NCBI RefSeq assembly: GCF_000143085.1 | Contig: NC_014315.1 | Coordinates: 3,006,001-3,070,000, forward strand | From: Nitrosococcus watsonii C-113 | GTDB taxonomy: Bacteria; Pseudomonadota; Gammaproteobacteria; Nitrosococcales; Nitrosococcaceae | Direction: 5' to 3' | Length of the DNA: 64,000 nt | Shown: positions 34,269 through 43,201 of the stretch, piece by piece | How the letters are laid out: every line of letters starts with the position of its first letter | How positions within the stretch are numbered: position 1 is the first letter of the stretch | Position numbers and translations under genes: made by a program | Notes under the pieces: generated by a model | The model's input: only the letters and a program-made list of their open reading frames with translations | Told to the model about the DNA's origin: nothing | The model's database searches: none

Positions 34269-36554
34269 TCAATTCGATAGCTCGATCACCAATTGCGGGG
34301 TAAATTCTGGTGTTTCTTTTGCAAAATAACCCGCACTGTTAGCAGAGGTAGTCCTGGCCCGTAGACTATAGGTGCCATCCCCCGCAATCAGCGGCGCGAG
34401 ATCCACAATAACCCATGTGTTGCTGCTCACTGACTCCAAAGACGCAATTGGATTAGCTTCAGCCGATGGCGCGGTATTCCAGGTTACGGTCTGCTCGGAC
34501 CAGTTGTTATCGGTAACCTCATAGAAGTCCCCTCCCTTGTCTGAGCTATTCACGTTATAAAGCCATAGCTTGGCACTCTCCACCTGTCGGCTGCCCACTC
34601 CGGAAACCGAAAATTTCAGGAGAAACTCATACACCGACGGGCTGTTATCCACCCAGAGCTTGCCATTGTCTCCATAGTTACTGCCAGGCGAGCCGGCTCT
34701 AATATAGGCATCATCACTTGGGCTAAACGTTAACGTTGTGGGTAAGCTTGCGTTATCCACGGTCACATTGACCGGGTCAGAAACGGTTGTATTATTAGCG
34801 GTATCACGGGCTACGGCCGTGAGTTCATAAGGACCGTTGGCTACTGCGGCGGTATCCCAGGAAACTTCGTAGGGCGCCGCCGTATCCTCTCCGCCGAGGT
34901 TAGCGCCATCCAGCTTGAACTGTACGCCAGCGATCGCATTATCATCGCTGGCAGTGGCCGCCACATTGACCGTGCCGGAAACCGTGACTCCGACGTCAGG
35001 ATCGGTAATAGCAACCACTGGCGGGACCTCGTCCGCATTGAGTTCATATGCGCCCCGGTCATCATACGCCCGGAGTCCCACGCCCGTATTCGGAGTCTGC
35101 GGTTCATCAATTCGAGGCCCAAAGTCGCCATCCCTATCCAAAGCACCGCTCGCTCCCGAGTTGGCCGAGTCAACGGCTGGGGAACTAGGCAACAAATGAA
35201 AATCCCCTGAACCGGGATTTTGCCATTGAGGATCAGCCTCCAGGCCATGGGTTCCCATTCCAGTAGCGGCGGTAAAATCCCCCAGGGAAGCATACAAATC
35301 ATCCCCCCACTGGAACATTACGTTCCCCGGCTGACTTTGGAAGACCAAATTATAGTCAACGGTTGTTTGCGAGATTGAATTGCTATCCACCCGAATGTTA
35401 CCTTTCGTGCGTGGGCTGCTGTTAAGGCCATTATCAACGCTGATATTATTGGCCAGCAGGGCGCCGCTTGAACTACCCTCAACGTTAATCCCCGCCGTTA
35501 CATTGTCATACACGGTGTTCCCAATAATCCGCTGGCCTGGCGCATCCAAATTGTCTATCCCATGATCCCCATTGCCGTAGGTAAGGTTATTCACCACCAG
35601 ATTATTGCTGGCTCCAGGATACAATTGAATGCCCGTATCCTCGTTTTCATGGCTAATGTTGGCTTCAATGGTATTGCCCGAACTGCCACGCACTTCGATG
35701 CCTGGCGCCGCGCGCGCGTAACCACGGGCGTTATGGGTTGTAAGATTGCTTACCACCTGCACATTGGTGCAACCATTGGTCAGATAAATGCCTGAGTCGG
35801 TATTGTAATCCACCACATTGTTCGCTATTTGCGAATCAACGGCATTATTAAAATAAATCCCCTTGCGGATAGCCCCTGAAACTGGCTGTCCCGCCCCGGT
35901 CACATGGTTGCCGGAAACGGTGATCTCGGATGAGAAATAAACATAAATGCCGTAGCTAGAGGTATCTTCAACCTTGTTATCAGAAACAGTAACGCCCGAG
36001 GATTGTTTAACATAAATTCCCCTATCTCCAGTATTCCTGACCTGATTATTAGAGAAGGTGACATTAGAAGAGGAAGCCACATAGACTCCCGAAGAAGAGG
36101 TATCAGAGACGATGAAATCCTTAACCGTTATCCATTCCCGACCTGAAACTTTAAAACCGTACGTGCCACCAGTGATGGTTACCGTGGCGCTTGGCGCCGC
36201 GATAAACGTAATGGGCGCCCCCGTCGTTCCTGAGTTTGCTGCCGTCACTTGCTCGGCATAGGTGCCCGCAGCCACCACCACGGTGTCCCCCGCGACCGCC
36301 AATGCCGCGCCCGCGCCAATGGCGCAAAACGGCTCCTGCTCCGTTCCCGGCCCAGAGTTATTACATTGGGAATTATTCTGATCCACATACCACGTTCCCG
36401 CCGAAGCTAAAGGGGCAAGAAAATGGGACATTGCTAGCGCCAGCACTGGGACAATCCACCAAGCGCCACAGACCCCTTGGCTGCCCCTAATCCGCCCATC
36501 TTGCGTTCTTTCCAAATTGCCAACCATCAACGTTGTATTACCACCGCTAGTCAT
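34269..36554 (-). CDS. secreted parallel beta-helix, Ig-like and DNRLRE-domain protein
   Basis: About 761 residues. A signal-anchor segment (about 30-53) leads into GTWYVDQNNSQCNNSGPGTE and a right-handed parallel beta-helix (about 60-480) with NosD-like repeats such as SGVTVSDNKVEDTSSYGIYV. Next is a bacterial Ig-like domain (about 505-600, VQFKLDGANLGGEDTAAPY) and a C-terminal DNRLRE/CBM96-like domain (about 605-760, SDKGGDFYEVTDNNWSEQTV). Beta-helices of this kind are often polysaccharide lyases, epimerases or adhesins; no catalytic set is identified. ATG 36554 is preferred over GTG 36575 because GGGGAGGAG lies six bases before it. It sits directly below riboswitch 2, so expression is probably c-di-GMP-dependent. 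The Ig and DNRLRE domains closely resemble those of the 38175-42146 protein. Confidence 0.85.
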   Translation of the reverse strand: MTSGGNTTLMVGNLERTQDGRIRGSQGVCGAWWIVPVLALAMSHFLAPLASAGTWYVDQNNSQCNNSGPGTEQEPFCAIGAGAALAVAGDTVVVAAGTYAEQVTAANSGTTGAPITFIAAPSATVTITGGTYGFKVSGREWITVKDFIVSDTSSSGVYVASSSNVTFSNNQVRNTGDRGIYVKQSSGVTVSDNKVEDTSSYGIYVYFSSEITVSGNHVTGAGQPVSGAIRKGIYFNNAVDSQIANNVVDYNTDSGIYLTNGCTNVQVVSNLTTHNARGYARAAPGIEVRGSSGNTIEANISHENEDTGIQLYPGASNNLVVNNLTYGNGDHGIDNLDAPGQRIIGNTVYDNVTAGINVEGSSSGALLANNISVDNGLNSSPRTKGNIRVDSNSISQTTVDYNLVFQSQPGNVMFQWGDDLYASLGDFTAATGMGTHGLEADPQWQNPGSGDFHLLPSSPAVDSANSGASGALDRDGDFGPRIDEPQTPNTGVGLRAYDDRGAYELNADEVPPVVAITDPDVGVTVSGTVNVAATASDDNAIAGVQFKLDGANLGGEDTAAPYEVSWDTAAVANGPYELTAVARDTANNTTVSDPVNVTVDNASLPTTLTFSPSDDAYIRAGSPGSNYGDNGKLWVDNSPSVYEFLLKFSVSGVGSRQVESAKLWLYNVNSSDKGGDFYEVTDNNWSEQTVTWNTAPSAEANPIASLESVSSNTWVIVDLAPLIAGDGTYSLRARTTSANSAGYFAKETPEFTPQLVIELSN

Positions 36555-36640
36555 TATATTCTCCTCCCCAAGCACAACTTCTCCCGGCCGCCATATAGAG
36601 TTAACCCTCCTACCCGCCTTTCAGTTTGCCAACGCCACAA

Positions 36641-36770
36641 AACAAAATAGCCGGACTGCCAATGCGACTTTTACGATGTCGCTCCGACAGTCCGGCTATC
36701 CGCTTCTCATGGAAATAAGGACCCGTGACTTTCTGCCCCAACCTTGCGGTCGGTTTAGCTTTTAAATAAA
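36641..36770 (-). promoter_or_regulatory. second GEMM-I (c-di-GMP-I type) riboswitch with strong terminator
   Basis: The minus strand reads AAAGCTAAACC, a GACC-GCAA-GGTT hairpin with GNRA loop, GGGGCAGAAAG, TCACGGGTCC, then a variable arm and ATAGCCGGACTGTCGGA. ATAGCCGGACTG, the 3' side of the aptamer, is exactly complementary to CAGTCCGGCTAT further downstream. With an inner GCGAC/GTCGC pairing this forms a long terminator hairpin followed by TTTTGTTTT. Aptamer and terminator are therefore mutually exclusive, predicting ligand-dependent read-through. It lies about 90 bases upstream of the beta-helix gene. Confidence 0.88.
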
Positions 36771-37604
36771 CGTTAACGTTACTTCAATAAGGTCTTGGTC
36801 TCGCTTCTTATACCCGAGTGTTTAATTTATCTGCTTTCTCAAAAAATACACTAACAATCACATAAACATACTTATGATCATAGGAGGAAATTAATCGCAT
36901 GTCTAGTGAAATATTTACCTTTATGTTGCCAATTAGCTACAGCAAAAGGTGGGTGCTTAATTCAGCAAAAGGAGGTAGTTTATAAAGGGCGTTAGCCGAC
37001 TGTTTAATAACGAGTTTGTGCCCTACAAAATAAATACAAAATTAACATAAAACACACCCGCTGATTTATAGATATAGACCCCCTGTCCGCATAACGCAAC
37101 ACCCTTCCCCAGCCTATAACCTGCATGAAATGCAGCCTTCCCGACTAAGTAGTAGATTAAAAAGAAAGTCCACTTTTTGGCATGGTAACTGCTTAAGGCC
37201 CTACTGTTGTAAATAGCGTTCTCAACTTTATAAAGGAAACCCTTTAAAGGGAGCGGCGCTGAGCAGCAGATAAAAAATAAAAGCTACGTATATAGGTAGG
37301 GATATATGAAAAGCAAATTAATGAGATTGAAATATCTCTTCTTCTTAAGTTAGGAAAAACACTTAACTCCTCTTCGCGACGTAAAACTACGCCTCTCCAA
37401 CCTGGGGGATAAATGGAATAGCGAAAAAAAGAACAAACGGCGCCTTTAACCACTAGCCCTGTTTTTTTAAGGTGAATCAGAACCCATCCACGTTCTGAGC
37501 TTTTTCTTTTTCTAAAGAAAATCTGGCCTATGGCCGATAGTCCGTTTCATAACGCGCCGCGCTGAGCGGCTCAGTCAATAACTTTATTATAGAGATAGCT
37601 AAAA
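36771..37604. other. long intergenic region, no supported gene
   Basis: 834 AT-rich bases between the divergent riboswitch-controlled gene and the secreted-protein operon. It must hold the promoter for riboswitch 2 (close to 36780-36850) and one for the 37605 gene. A 69-codon minus-strand frame (37244-37453) shows no family features. No further aptamer copy was found. Confidence 0.45.
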
Positions 37605-38132
37605 ATGTTGCAATTACATTTTTCCGAATGGATTCCTGGCCGCTTCTTAAGGCCATGCGCAATCATCCCTGTTGGAGTTCTCCTAGTTATAGGATGCTTA
37701 TTCATTGGCCCGTTAGCCAAGGGGGAACAACTCCACTTCTCTGAACAAGGCGAGCCTGGAAGAGAAACCGCGCCTGGCGCCAAATCTCTTGCCGAAATTC
37801 TCCAGGATAATGCTCAAATACTCGCCATTGAACACAGCGAACTCATGGCGGATGAAACCTGGACTCGCATTGAATTCGCCCAATGGATGGTTGATCCCAT
37901 TGTGGTTGCCAAACCACTAAATGAACACGTAAGTGACCCCTTCGTCATTGGGATTCGCAACGTCGATACCAGTGGCTTTGAAGTGCGGGTACGGCATTGT
38001 CACAAGACGGACAGGAATCAGCCAGAATTTTTCAGCTATTACGTCCTAGAGAGAGATCAATATTGGTCGGCCGATAAAACTTTTACGATGGACGCAAAGC
38101 AGCGCTTCCTCTGGGGTAAATGCGAAATTTAG
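37605..38132 (+). CDS. secreted protein with H-type-lectin-like domain
   Basis: A 175-residue protein with an N-terminal signal/anchor (about residues 19-40, IIPVGVLLVIGCLFIGPLAK). The mature domain WTRIEFAQWMVDPIVVAKPL...FVIGIRNVDTSGFEVRVRH fits the pattern of H-lectin-like beta-sandwich modules found in bacterial secreted proteins (PVVVA, IRNV.TGFE.R). Such modules may bind sugars. It ends 6 bases before the frame of the large phosphatase protein, so the two are probably co-expressed. Confidence 0.65.
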   Translation: MLQLHFSEWIPGRFLRPCAIIPVGVLLVIGCLFIGPLAKGEQLHFSEQGEPGRETAPGAKSLAEILQDNAQILAIEHSELMADETWTRIEFAQWMVDPIVVAKPLNEHVSDPFVIGIRNVDTSGFEVRVRHCHKTDRNQPEFFSYYVLERDQYWSADKTFTMDAKQRFLWGKCEI

Positions 38133-38174
38133 GCAGTCATGATGTATAAGGAACGCAAGGTAAAAAGTTATTTT

Positions 38175-41100
38175 ATGAATCGCTACCTATTAGTATTCAC
38201 ACTATTAATCACTTTCTTAGGCGCTAAGATAGCCTTTGGAGCGGACGAGATCCACTGGACGATTATGGGCCAGAATTCCGTGACCTTTAGCTGGCGTGGG
38301 GAGGAAAAAAACATCCGTTACGGGACCAAAGCGGGGGTGTATGGGCAAGAAGTAGTGGCCAAAACGCCAACCCCATTACCCTTTTCCTCAAGCGGACCGT
38401 TCTGGGAGGCAAAACTCACAGGGTTAGAGGAAAATAGAGTCTATCATTACGCCATTGGCGAAGGGCCGGACCGGACATTTCGAACCCCACCGCCGCGGGG
38501 GAAAGGCGGGTTTACGGTCTATGTACAAGGAGATATTGGCGATACCGACTCCTATTTCAATGTGGGAACGGTACAGGATTTGATTGCCGACGGTTCCCCC
38601 CATTTGGTCTTGGCGGTGGGAGATTTAACCTATGGGAATGCCCATGGGCAAGAGGCGGTGGATCAGCACTTCAACGATGTAATGGTCTGGTCCCAAGAGG
38701 CCGCCTATATGCCTACGTGGGGGAACCACGAGTGGGATAAATCAAGCGACAATTTGAGAAACTACAAGGGCCGTTTTGACTTACCCAATGAACAGAGTTC
38801 GCCAGGTTCCCCTTCGGTAAGCTGCTGCGGAGAAGACTGGTACTGGTTTGATTATGGAAACACCCGCTTTATTGCCTATCCCGAGCCTTGGTCGGGAGCC
38901 TGGTCCGACTGGGAAACAAAGGCAGGAACGCTGATGGCGGAAGCTCAGAGTGATCCGGCCATCAAGTTTATCGTTACTTTTGGTCACCGGCCAGCTTATT
39001 CCTCCGGGCATCATTCAGGCAGCTCGAAACTGAAGAAAATCTTGGATGGGTTGGGAGCTAGTTACAGCAAGTATGTGCTAAATTTCAACGGCCACAGCCA
39101 CAACTATGAGCGGACCCATCCCCAGGAGGGAGTGATACATATCACCGCGGGCGGGGGAGGATCAAGTCTAGAGCAAGACGGTTCTTGCCTATGGGAAAGC
39201 TGTAGCAAACCCGCCTGGTCGGCTTTCCGAGCTATGCGGCAAGGGCCAGTCAGATTAAAGTTTACAGATAAAGGTATTCAAGGCGCTTTTATCTGCGGGC
39301 CACCTGGGGGCGGCACTAATGATGTAAGTTGTACCCTCGGCACCGTAGCCGACAGTTTTACTATCGGCGCAAAAGCTAATGATGCTACTCCTCCTAGCGC
39401 TACCCCGCCTAATACTAGCTCACCTAGCGTTTCTAAAGACCCAGGCACTTCGGAGGGAGGGTCTTCTTCAGGCACCCTGACTTTTACCCCTAGCGCCGAT
39501 AGCTATATTCAACCCGGCTCAAGCAATAAAGGAGACTATTACAAACTCTGGCTCGACAGCGGCAGCAAGCCCCATGAAATTCTGCTGAAATTTACCGTCT
39601 CAGGGGTGGGAACCGGAACCGTCGCCAACGCCAAGCTGCGCCTCTATGCAGCCAGCGGCTCAGATAAAGGCGGAGATTTCTACAGCGCCAGCAATAACAA
39701 CTGGAGCGAGCACAAAGTAACCTGGAACAATGCCCCCTCCGCTAAAGGAAGCCCCTTCGCCTCGCTTGGGCGAGTCAGCAAGGGTAAATGGGTGGAGATC
39801 GATGCAACCTCGCTGATTAAAGGAGATGGCACTTATAGTGTACGCATCAAGTCCTCTTCTTCTGACAGTATCGCCTATTACGCCAAAGAACAAGCAGGCT
39901 TTGCGCCAAAACTGATCGTAACCGTGAAGGATGAAAATACCAGCGGAAATGCCATCGACACCACTCCCCCTAGCGCTACCCCGCCTAATACTAGCTCACC
40001 TAGCGTTTCTAAAGACCCAGGCACTTCGGAGGGAGGGTCTTCTTCAAGCACCCTGACTTTTACCCCTAGCGCCGATAGCTATATTCAACCCGGCTCAAGC
40101 AATAAAGGAGACTATTACAAACTCTGGCTCGACAGCGGCAGCAAGCCCTATGAAATCCTGCTGAAATTTACTGTATCAGGAGTAGGAAACGGAACCGTTA
40201 CCAATGCCAAGCTGCGCCTCTATGCAGCCAGCGGCTCAGATAAAGGCGGAGATTTCTACAGCGCCAGCAATAACAACTGGAGCGAGCACAAAGTAACCTG
40301 GAACAATGCCCCCTCCGCTAAAGGAAGCCCCTTCGCCTCGCTTGGGCGAGTCAGCAAGGGTAAATGGGTGGAGATCGATGCAACCTCGCTGATTAAAGGA
40401 GATGGCACTTATAGTGTACGCATCAAGTCCTCTTCTTCTGACAGTATCGCCTATTACGCCAAAGAACAAGCAGGCTTTGCGCCAAAACTGATCGTAACCA
40501 TGGGGACTGGAAATACCAGCAGAGGCACCCTTGACAATGCAGCAAATTCCAGCGGAGATAGCAACGATACCTTAGCACCCACTGTCGCCCTGACCAAGCC
40601 GGTGGGAAACTCCCCCGTAGCCAGTACGATTACGATGGAAGCAACGGCTTCTGATAATCTTGCCGTAGTGGGCGTCCAGTTCAAGCTAAACAATGTTAAC
40701 CTTGGCCATGAGGACACTACCAATACCTACAGTTATTCGTGGGATACGACTACGGTTGCCAATGGCACGCATACACTCACAGCGGTGGCAAGAGACGCCG
40801 CTGGAAATACCGCAACCTCCGATCCGGTAGTAGTGACTGTTAATAACCCCGTGTCTCATAATTCAAGTCCCGGCGCGACTAACTTGCTAACCGATGCAAA
40901 TGCAGTGCTTTCAGTATCTAGGATACCCGAGCCAGCTTACCTGGAACCGGTGAAGGATCCCCAATTTAACACTAAAATTACTCGCATCAGCGATAACAGT
41001 GGTACAGCGATCCTTAACATAAACGGCAGATGGGGTAGCGATGCCCGGCACCATTATTCCAAGGACCAGCCCTGGAATTCCGATGGAACGTTGCTTGCCT

Positions 41101-42146
41101 TGCAAAATAGCGGTTCGCCATCGCAAATTTTCCTGGATGGTAAAACCTATGAACCCAAGTACGCCCGGTGCCGTAACTATGCTTCCTATGAAGATCGCTG
41201 GCATCCAAGTCGGCGGCACCCCCATGAGCGAATCAACCTTAAAGACTCTACCCTGAACTGGTTTGATGTGGTGAATTGTGCCGAGACCCGCCGGTGGCAA
41301 CTTCCTTTTTCGGGGAGTATCTCGGAAGGCAATACGTCTATTGATGGGCGCTATTTATTGGTCTTCGATACCACCCGAATGGTGATCGTCGATATGGACC
41401 CCCAAGCGCCCTTGGCTTCTTATGTCAATGGAAATAAACGCATTGGTCCGGTCTATAATTTTTCCAAGTGCGGCCTTTCTAATTGCCGCCCAGACTGGGT
41501 TTCCATCTCGCCTTCCGGCAAGTACGCCGTGGCCCAATATAAAGGAGATTATACCCGGGTCTTTGACGTCAACCCCAACACACTGGCGCTAACACCCCGG
41601 CCAATGCCACCTGCTTCGTCCCAGTGCGGCTCGGGTCAAACGGCTAGAACCGGCTATATTTATAATGTAGGCCATGCGGACATGACGCTTAACCCCTTTG
41701 ATAATAACGAGGATGTCATTGTCGGCCAGCACCGCTCCTGGTGCCCTTCAACGGTAAATGGAAAGGCGATGGGCAGAGTGGTGATGGTGCGCCTAAAGGA
41801 TAATACTGTCACGAGCCTAACAGATCCCGAGGATGAGGGCTATTCTCGTCATATTTCTACTCGCAACTATGATCGTCCAGGCTGGGCCTATGTAAGCTAT
41901 TACCCCCAAAGCGGCAAGCGGTTTAACGATGAAATCGTCGCGGTAAAATTAGACGGAAGCCAGACCGTGGAACGGCTTGCCCATCAGCACAGTAACGCTA
42001 GTGGCTGCTACCGCTGTGAACCCCATGCCGTTCCTTCTAGGGATGGCCGCCGTGTTCTCTGGGCAAGCAACTGGGCACTGAACTGTGGCTCGGGATGCGG
42101 CTCCCGTTCAGAAATCAAAGCCTATGTAGCGGATACACGGCGCTGA
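38175..42146 (+). CDS. giant secreted purple-acid-phosphatase-like multidomain protein
   Basis: About 1323 residues from ATG 38175 (signal peptide MNRYLLVFTLLITFLGAKIAFGA); the open frame starts at 38139. A fibronectin-like start is followed by a metallophosphatase of the purple-acid-phosphatase type. Metal ligands are visible in VQGDIGDTD, LAVGDLTYGN, TWGNHEWD, VTFGHRPAYS and NFNGHSHNYERTHP. Then come two almost identical DNRLRE domains (about 434-585 and 626-777), an Ig-like domain (about 802-890) and a C-terminal propeller-like region (about 915-1323) with RWGSDARHHYSKDQPWNSDG. The module set overlaps that of the beta-helix protein across the divergent intergenic region. Likely extracellular; substrate unknown. 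Domain order beyond the phosphatase is inference from motif similarity. Confidence 0.82.
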   Translation: MNRYLLVFTLLITFLGAKIAFGADEIHWTIMGQNSVTFSWRGEEKNIRYGTKAGVYGQEVVAKTPTPLPFSSSGPFWEAKLTGLEENRVYHYAIGEGPDRTFRTPPPRGKGGFTVYVQGDIGDTDSYFNVGTVQDLIADGSPHLVLAVGDLTYGNAHGQEAVDQHFNDVMVWSQEAAYMPTWGNHEWDKSSDNLRNYKGRFDLPNEQSSPGSPSVSCCGEDWYWFDYGNTRFIAYPEPWSGAWSDWETKAGTLMAEAQSDPAIKFIVTFGHRPAYSSGHHSGSSKLKKILDGLGASYSKYVLNFNGHSHNYERTHPQEGVIHITAGGGGSSLEQDGSCLWESCSKPAWSAFRAMRQGPVRLKFTDKGIQGAFICGPPGGGTNDVSCTLGTVADSFTIGAKANDATPPSATPPNTSSPSVSKDPGTSEGGSSSGTLTFTPSADSYIQPGSSNKGDYYKLWLDSGSKPHEILLKFTVSGVGTGTVANAKLRLYAASGSDKGGDFYSASNNNWSEHKVTWNNAPSAKGSPFASLGRVSKGKWVEIDATSLIKGDGTYSVRIKSSSSDSIAYYAKEQAGFAPKLIVTVKDENTSGNAIDTTPPSATPPNTSSPSVSKDPGTSEGGSSSSTLTFTPSADSYIQPGSSNKGDYYKLWLDSGSKPYEILLKFTVSGVGNGTVTNAKLRLYAASGSDKGGDFYSASNNNWSEHKVTWNNAPSAKGSPFASLGRVSKGKWVEIDATSLIKGDGTYSVRIKSSSSDSIAYYAKEQAGFAPKLIVTMGTGNTSRGTLDNAANSSGDSNDTLAPTVALTKPVGNSPVASTITMEATASDNLAVVGVQFKLNNVNLGHEDTTNTYSYSWDTTTVANGTHTLTAVARDAAGNTATSDPVVVTVNNPVSHNSSPGATNLLTDANAVLSVSRIPEPAYLEPVKDPQFNTKITRISDNSGTAILNINGRWGSDARHHYSKDQPWNSDGTLLALQNSGSPSQIFLDGKTYEPKYARCRNYASYEDRWHPSRRHPHERINLKDSTLNWFDVVNCAETRRWQLPFSGSISEGNTSIDGRYLLVFDTTRMVIVDMDPQAPLASYVNGNKRIGPVYNFSKCGLSNCRPDWVSISPSGKYAVAQYKGDYTRVFDVNPNTLALTPRPMPPASSQCGSGQTARTGYIYNVGHADMTLNPFDNNEDVIVGQHRSWCPSTVNGKAMGRVVMVRLKDNTVTSLTDPEDEGYSRHISTRNYDRPGWAYVSYYPQSGKRFNDEIVAVKLDGSQTVERLAHQHSNASGCYRCEPHAVPSRDGRRVLWASNWALNCGSGCGSRSEIKAYVADTRR
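39395..40545 (+). repeat. 576-bp in-frame tandem duplication inside the phosphatase gene
   Basis: The segment starting CTAGCGCTACCCCGCC near 39392 recurs 576 bases later near 39968. Long stretches are identical through the DNRLRE domain, including a 234-base block at 39660-39893 matching 40236-40469 at the codon level. Unit length is 192 codons, so the frame is kept. High nucleotide identity indicates recent duplication or ongoing gene conversion. Confidence 0.9.
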
Positions 42147-42210
42147 TGAAATAATAGCAAGTAGGGGCAACACCATGAAATGAGTGCGCTCTTTGAAATA
42201 GGAATCATCC

Positions 42211-42292
42211 TGGTGTGAGCCGGTGTTATAAAAAACGGATGCACAAAAACACCGGCGGCCTTTACGGATCGAAATACCATCGGCTCACACCA
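42211..42292. repeat. nested inverted repeat (bidirectional terminator or small element)
   Basis: TGGTGTGAGCCG (42211-42222) pairs perfectly with CGGCTCACACCA (42281-42292). Inside, CCGGTGTT (42220-42227) pairs with AACACCGG (42248-42255). The alternatives share bases, so the structure could switch. No U-tract. It lies between the phosphatase and YgjP-like genes. Confidence 0.6.
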
Positions 42293-42375
42293 ACCTATTC
42301 AAGCACTGAGGAGGATTATCTCCTAAACAGAGTGATCTATACTATCAAGGTACTCTCAATCCCTATTTTAAAGAA

Positions 42376-43098
42376 ATGACGTCCTCAGATTTGCCTGCCT
42401 ACAGGGTCCGGGTATCATCCCGGGCACGGCATGTCCGTATTCAAGTCAGCGCTGCGGAAGGAGTGATCGTCGTTTTACCGCGAGCAGTAAATCCAGCCTC
42501 AGTTCCCGCTTTACTCTGGAAAAAAAAGGCCTGGCTAGACCGCACCCTCTCTCAGTTCGAAGGGCTCCAGCACCAACGCCCATTGGCTACTCAGAATGCT
42601 TCACCTACGTTTATTTACCTGCGCGCCATAAACCAGCAGTTTCAGGTGACTTACCATAAGGCCGCCAACCTCGACCTCCATCTCGACACCCTGGGCAACC
42701 AGCTATTATTGCAGGGTCATGTCACTCATGACTCCCTGGTAAGACAAACTTTGCAGCGCTGGTTGACAGAGCAGGCCCATCTGCACCTCCCGCCCTGGTT
42801 AGAGACCGTAAGCAAGGAAATCGGCCTCAAGCACCTCAAGACAATTATTCGAGGCCAACGCACCCGCTGGGCTAGCTGTTCCCAACGCCAAACCATCAGC
42901 TTGAACCATAAGCTGCTTTTTTTACCCCCTCATCTGGTGCGCTATGTTTTTCTCCATGAGCTCGTTCACTTGGTGCACTTTAATCACTCCCCCTGTTTCT
43001 GGACTTTGCTGACTCATTTTGAGTCTAATTGCCGTAGCCTAGATCAGGAATTGCGCCGCGCCGGACACTATGTACCCGCCTGGGCTGAACGACGCTAG
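42376..43098 (+). CDS. YgjP-like (DUF45) metallopeptidase-fold protein
   Basis: 240 residues. The C-terminal half holds the zinc-binding signature FLHELVHLVHFNHSPCFW (HExxH...NHS.xFW), preceded by RGQRTRWASCS, both diagnostic of the YgjP/DUF45 family of predicted metal-dependent hydrolases. The N-terminal part (YRVRVSSRARHVRIQVSA, VVLPR) is the usual beta-rich start. Cytoplasmic, no signal peptide. Physiological substrate is unknown in this family. Stands alone on the plus strand, with its own leader after the inverted repeat. Confidence 0.9.
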   Translation: MTSSDLPAYRVRVSSRARHVRIQVSAAEGVIVVLPRAVNPASVPALLWKKKAWLDRTLSQFEGLQHQRPLATQNASPTFIYLRAINQQFQVTYHKAANLDLHLDTLGNQLLLQGHVTHDSLVRQTLQRWLTEQAHLHLPPWLETVSKEIGLKHLKTIIRGQRTRWASCSQRQTISLNHKLLFLPPHLVRYVFLHELVHLVHFNHSPCFWTLLTHFESNCRSLDQELRRAGHYVPAWAERR

Positions 43099-43201
43099 CG
43101 ATTAACGTACCGTCGTTGCTCCATCCAGCCCGTATTGCGCCAGTGGGAGGGTGTGCTTGCTATAATGAAATTTACATGACGATTCCCTAAAGTAAAAGCT
43201 T

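Noticed and set aside
16970-36554. Exosortase/PEP-CTERM system, suggested by the ATPase and kinase-like proteins
   Set aside because: No exosortase gene and no PEP-CTERM C-terminus on the secreted proteins in this window.
36641-36770. Possibility that the GEMM elements bind 3',3'-cGAMP
   Set aside because: The base in the ligand-recognition position before CUAAACC reads G in both, as in the c-di-GMP class; kept as a test rather than a claim.
37244-37453. 69-codon minus-strand frame in the 0.8-kb intergenic region
   Set aside because: Random-looking composition, no start signal, no neighbours to couple with.
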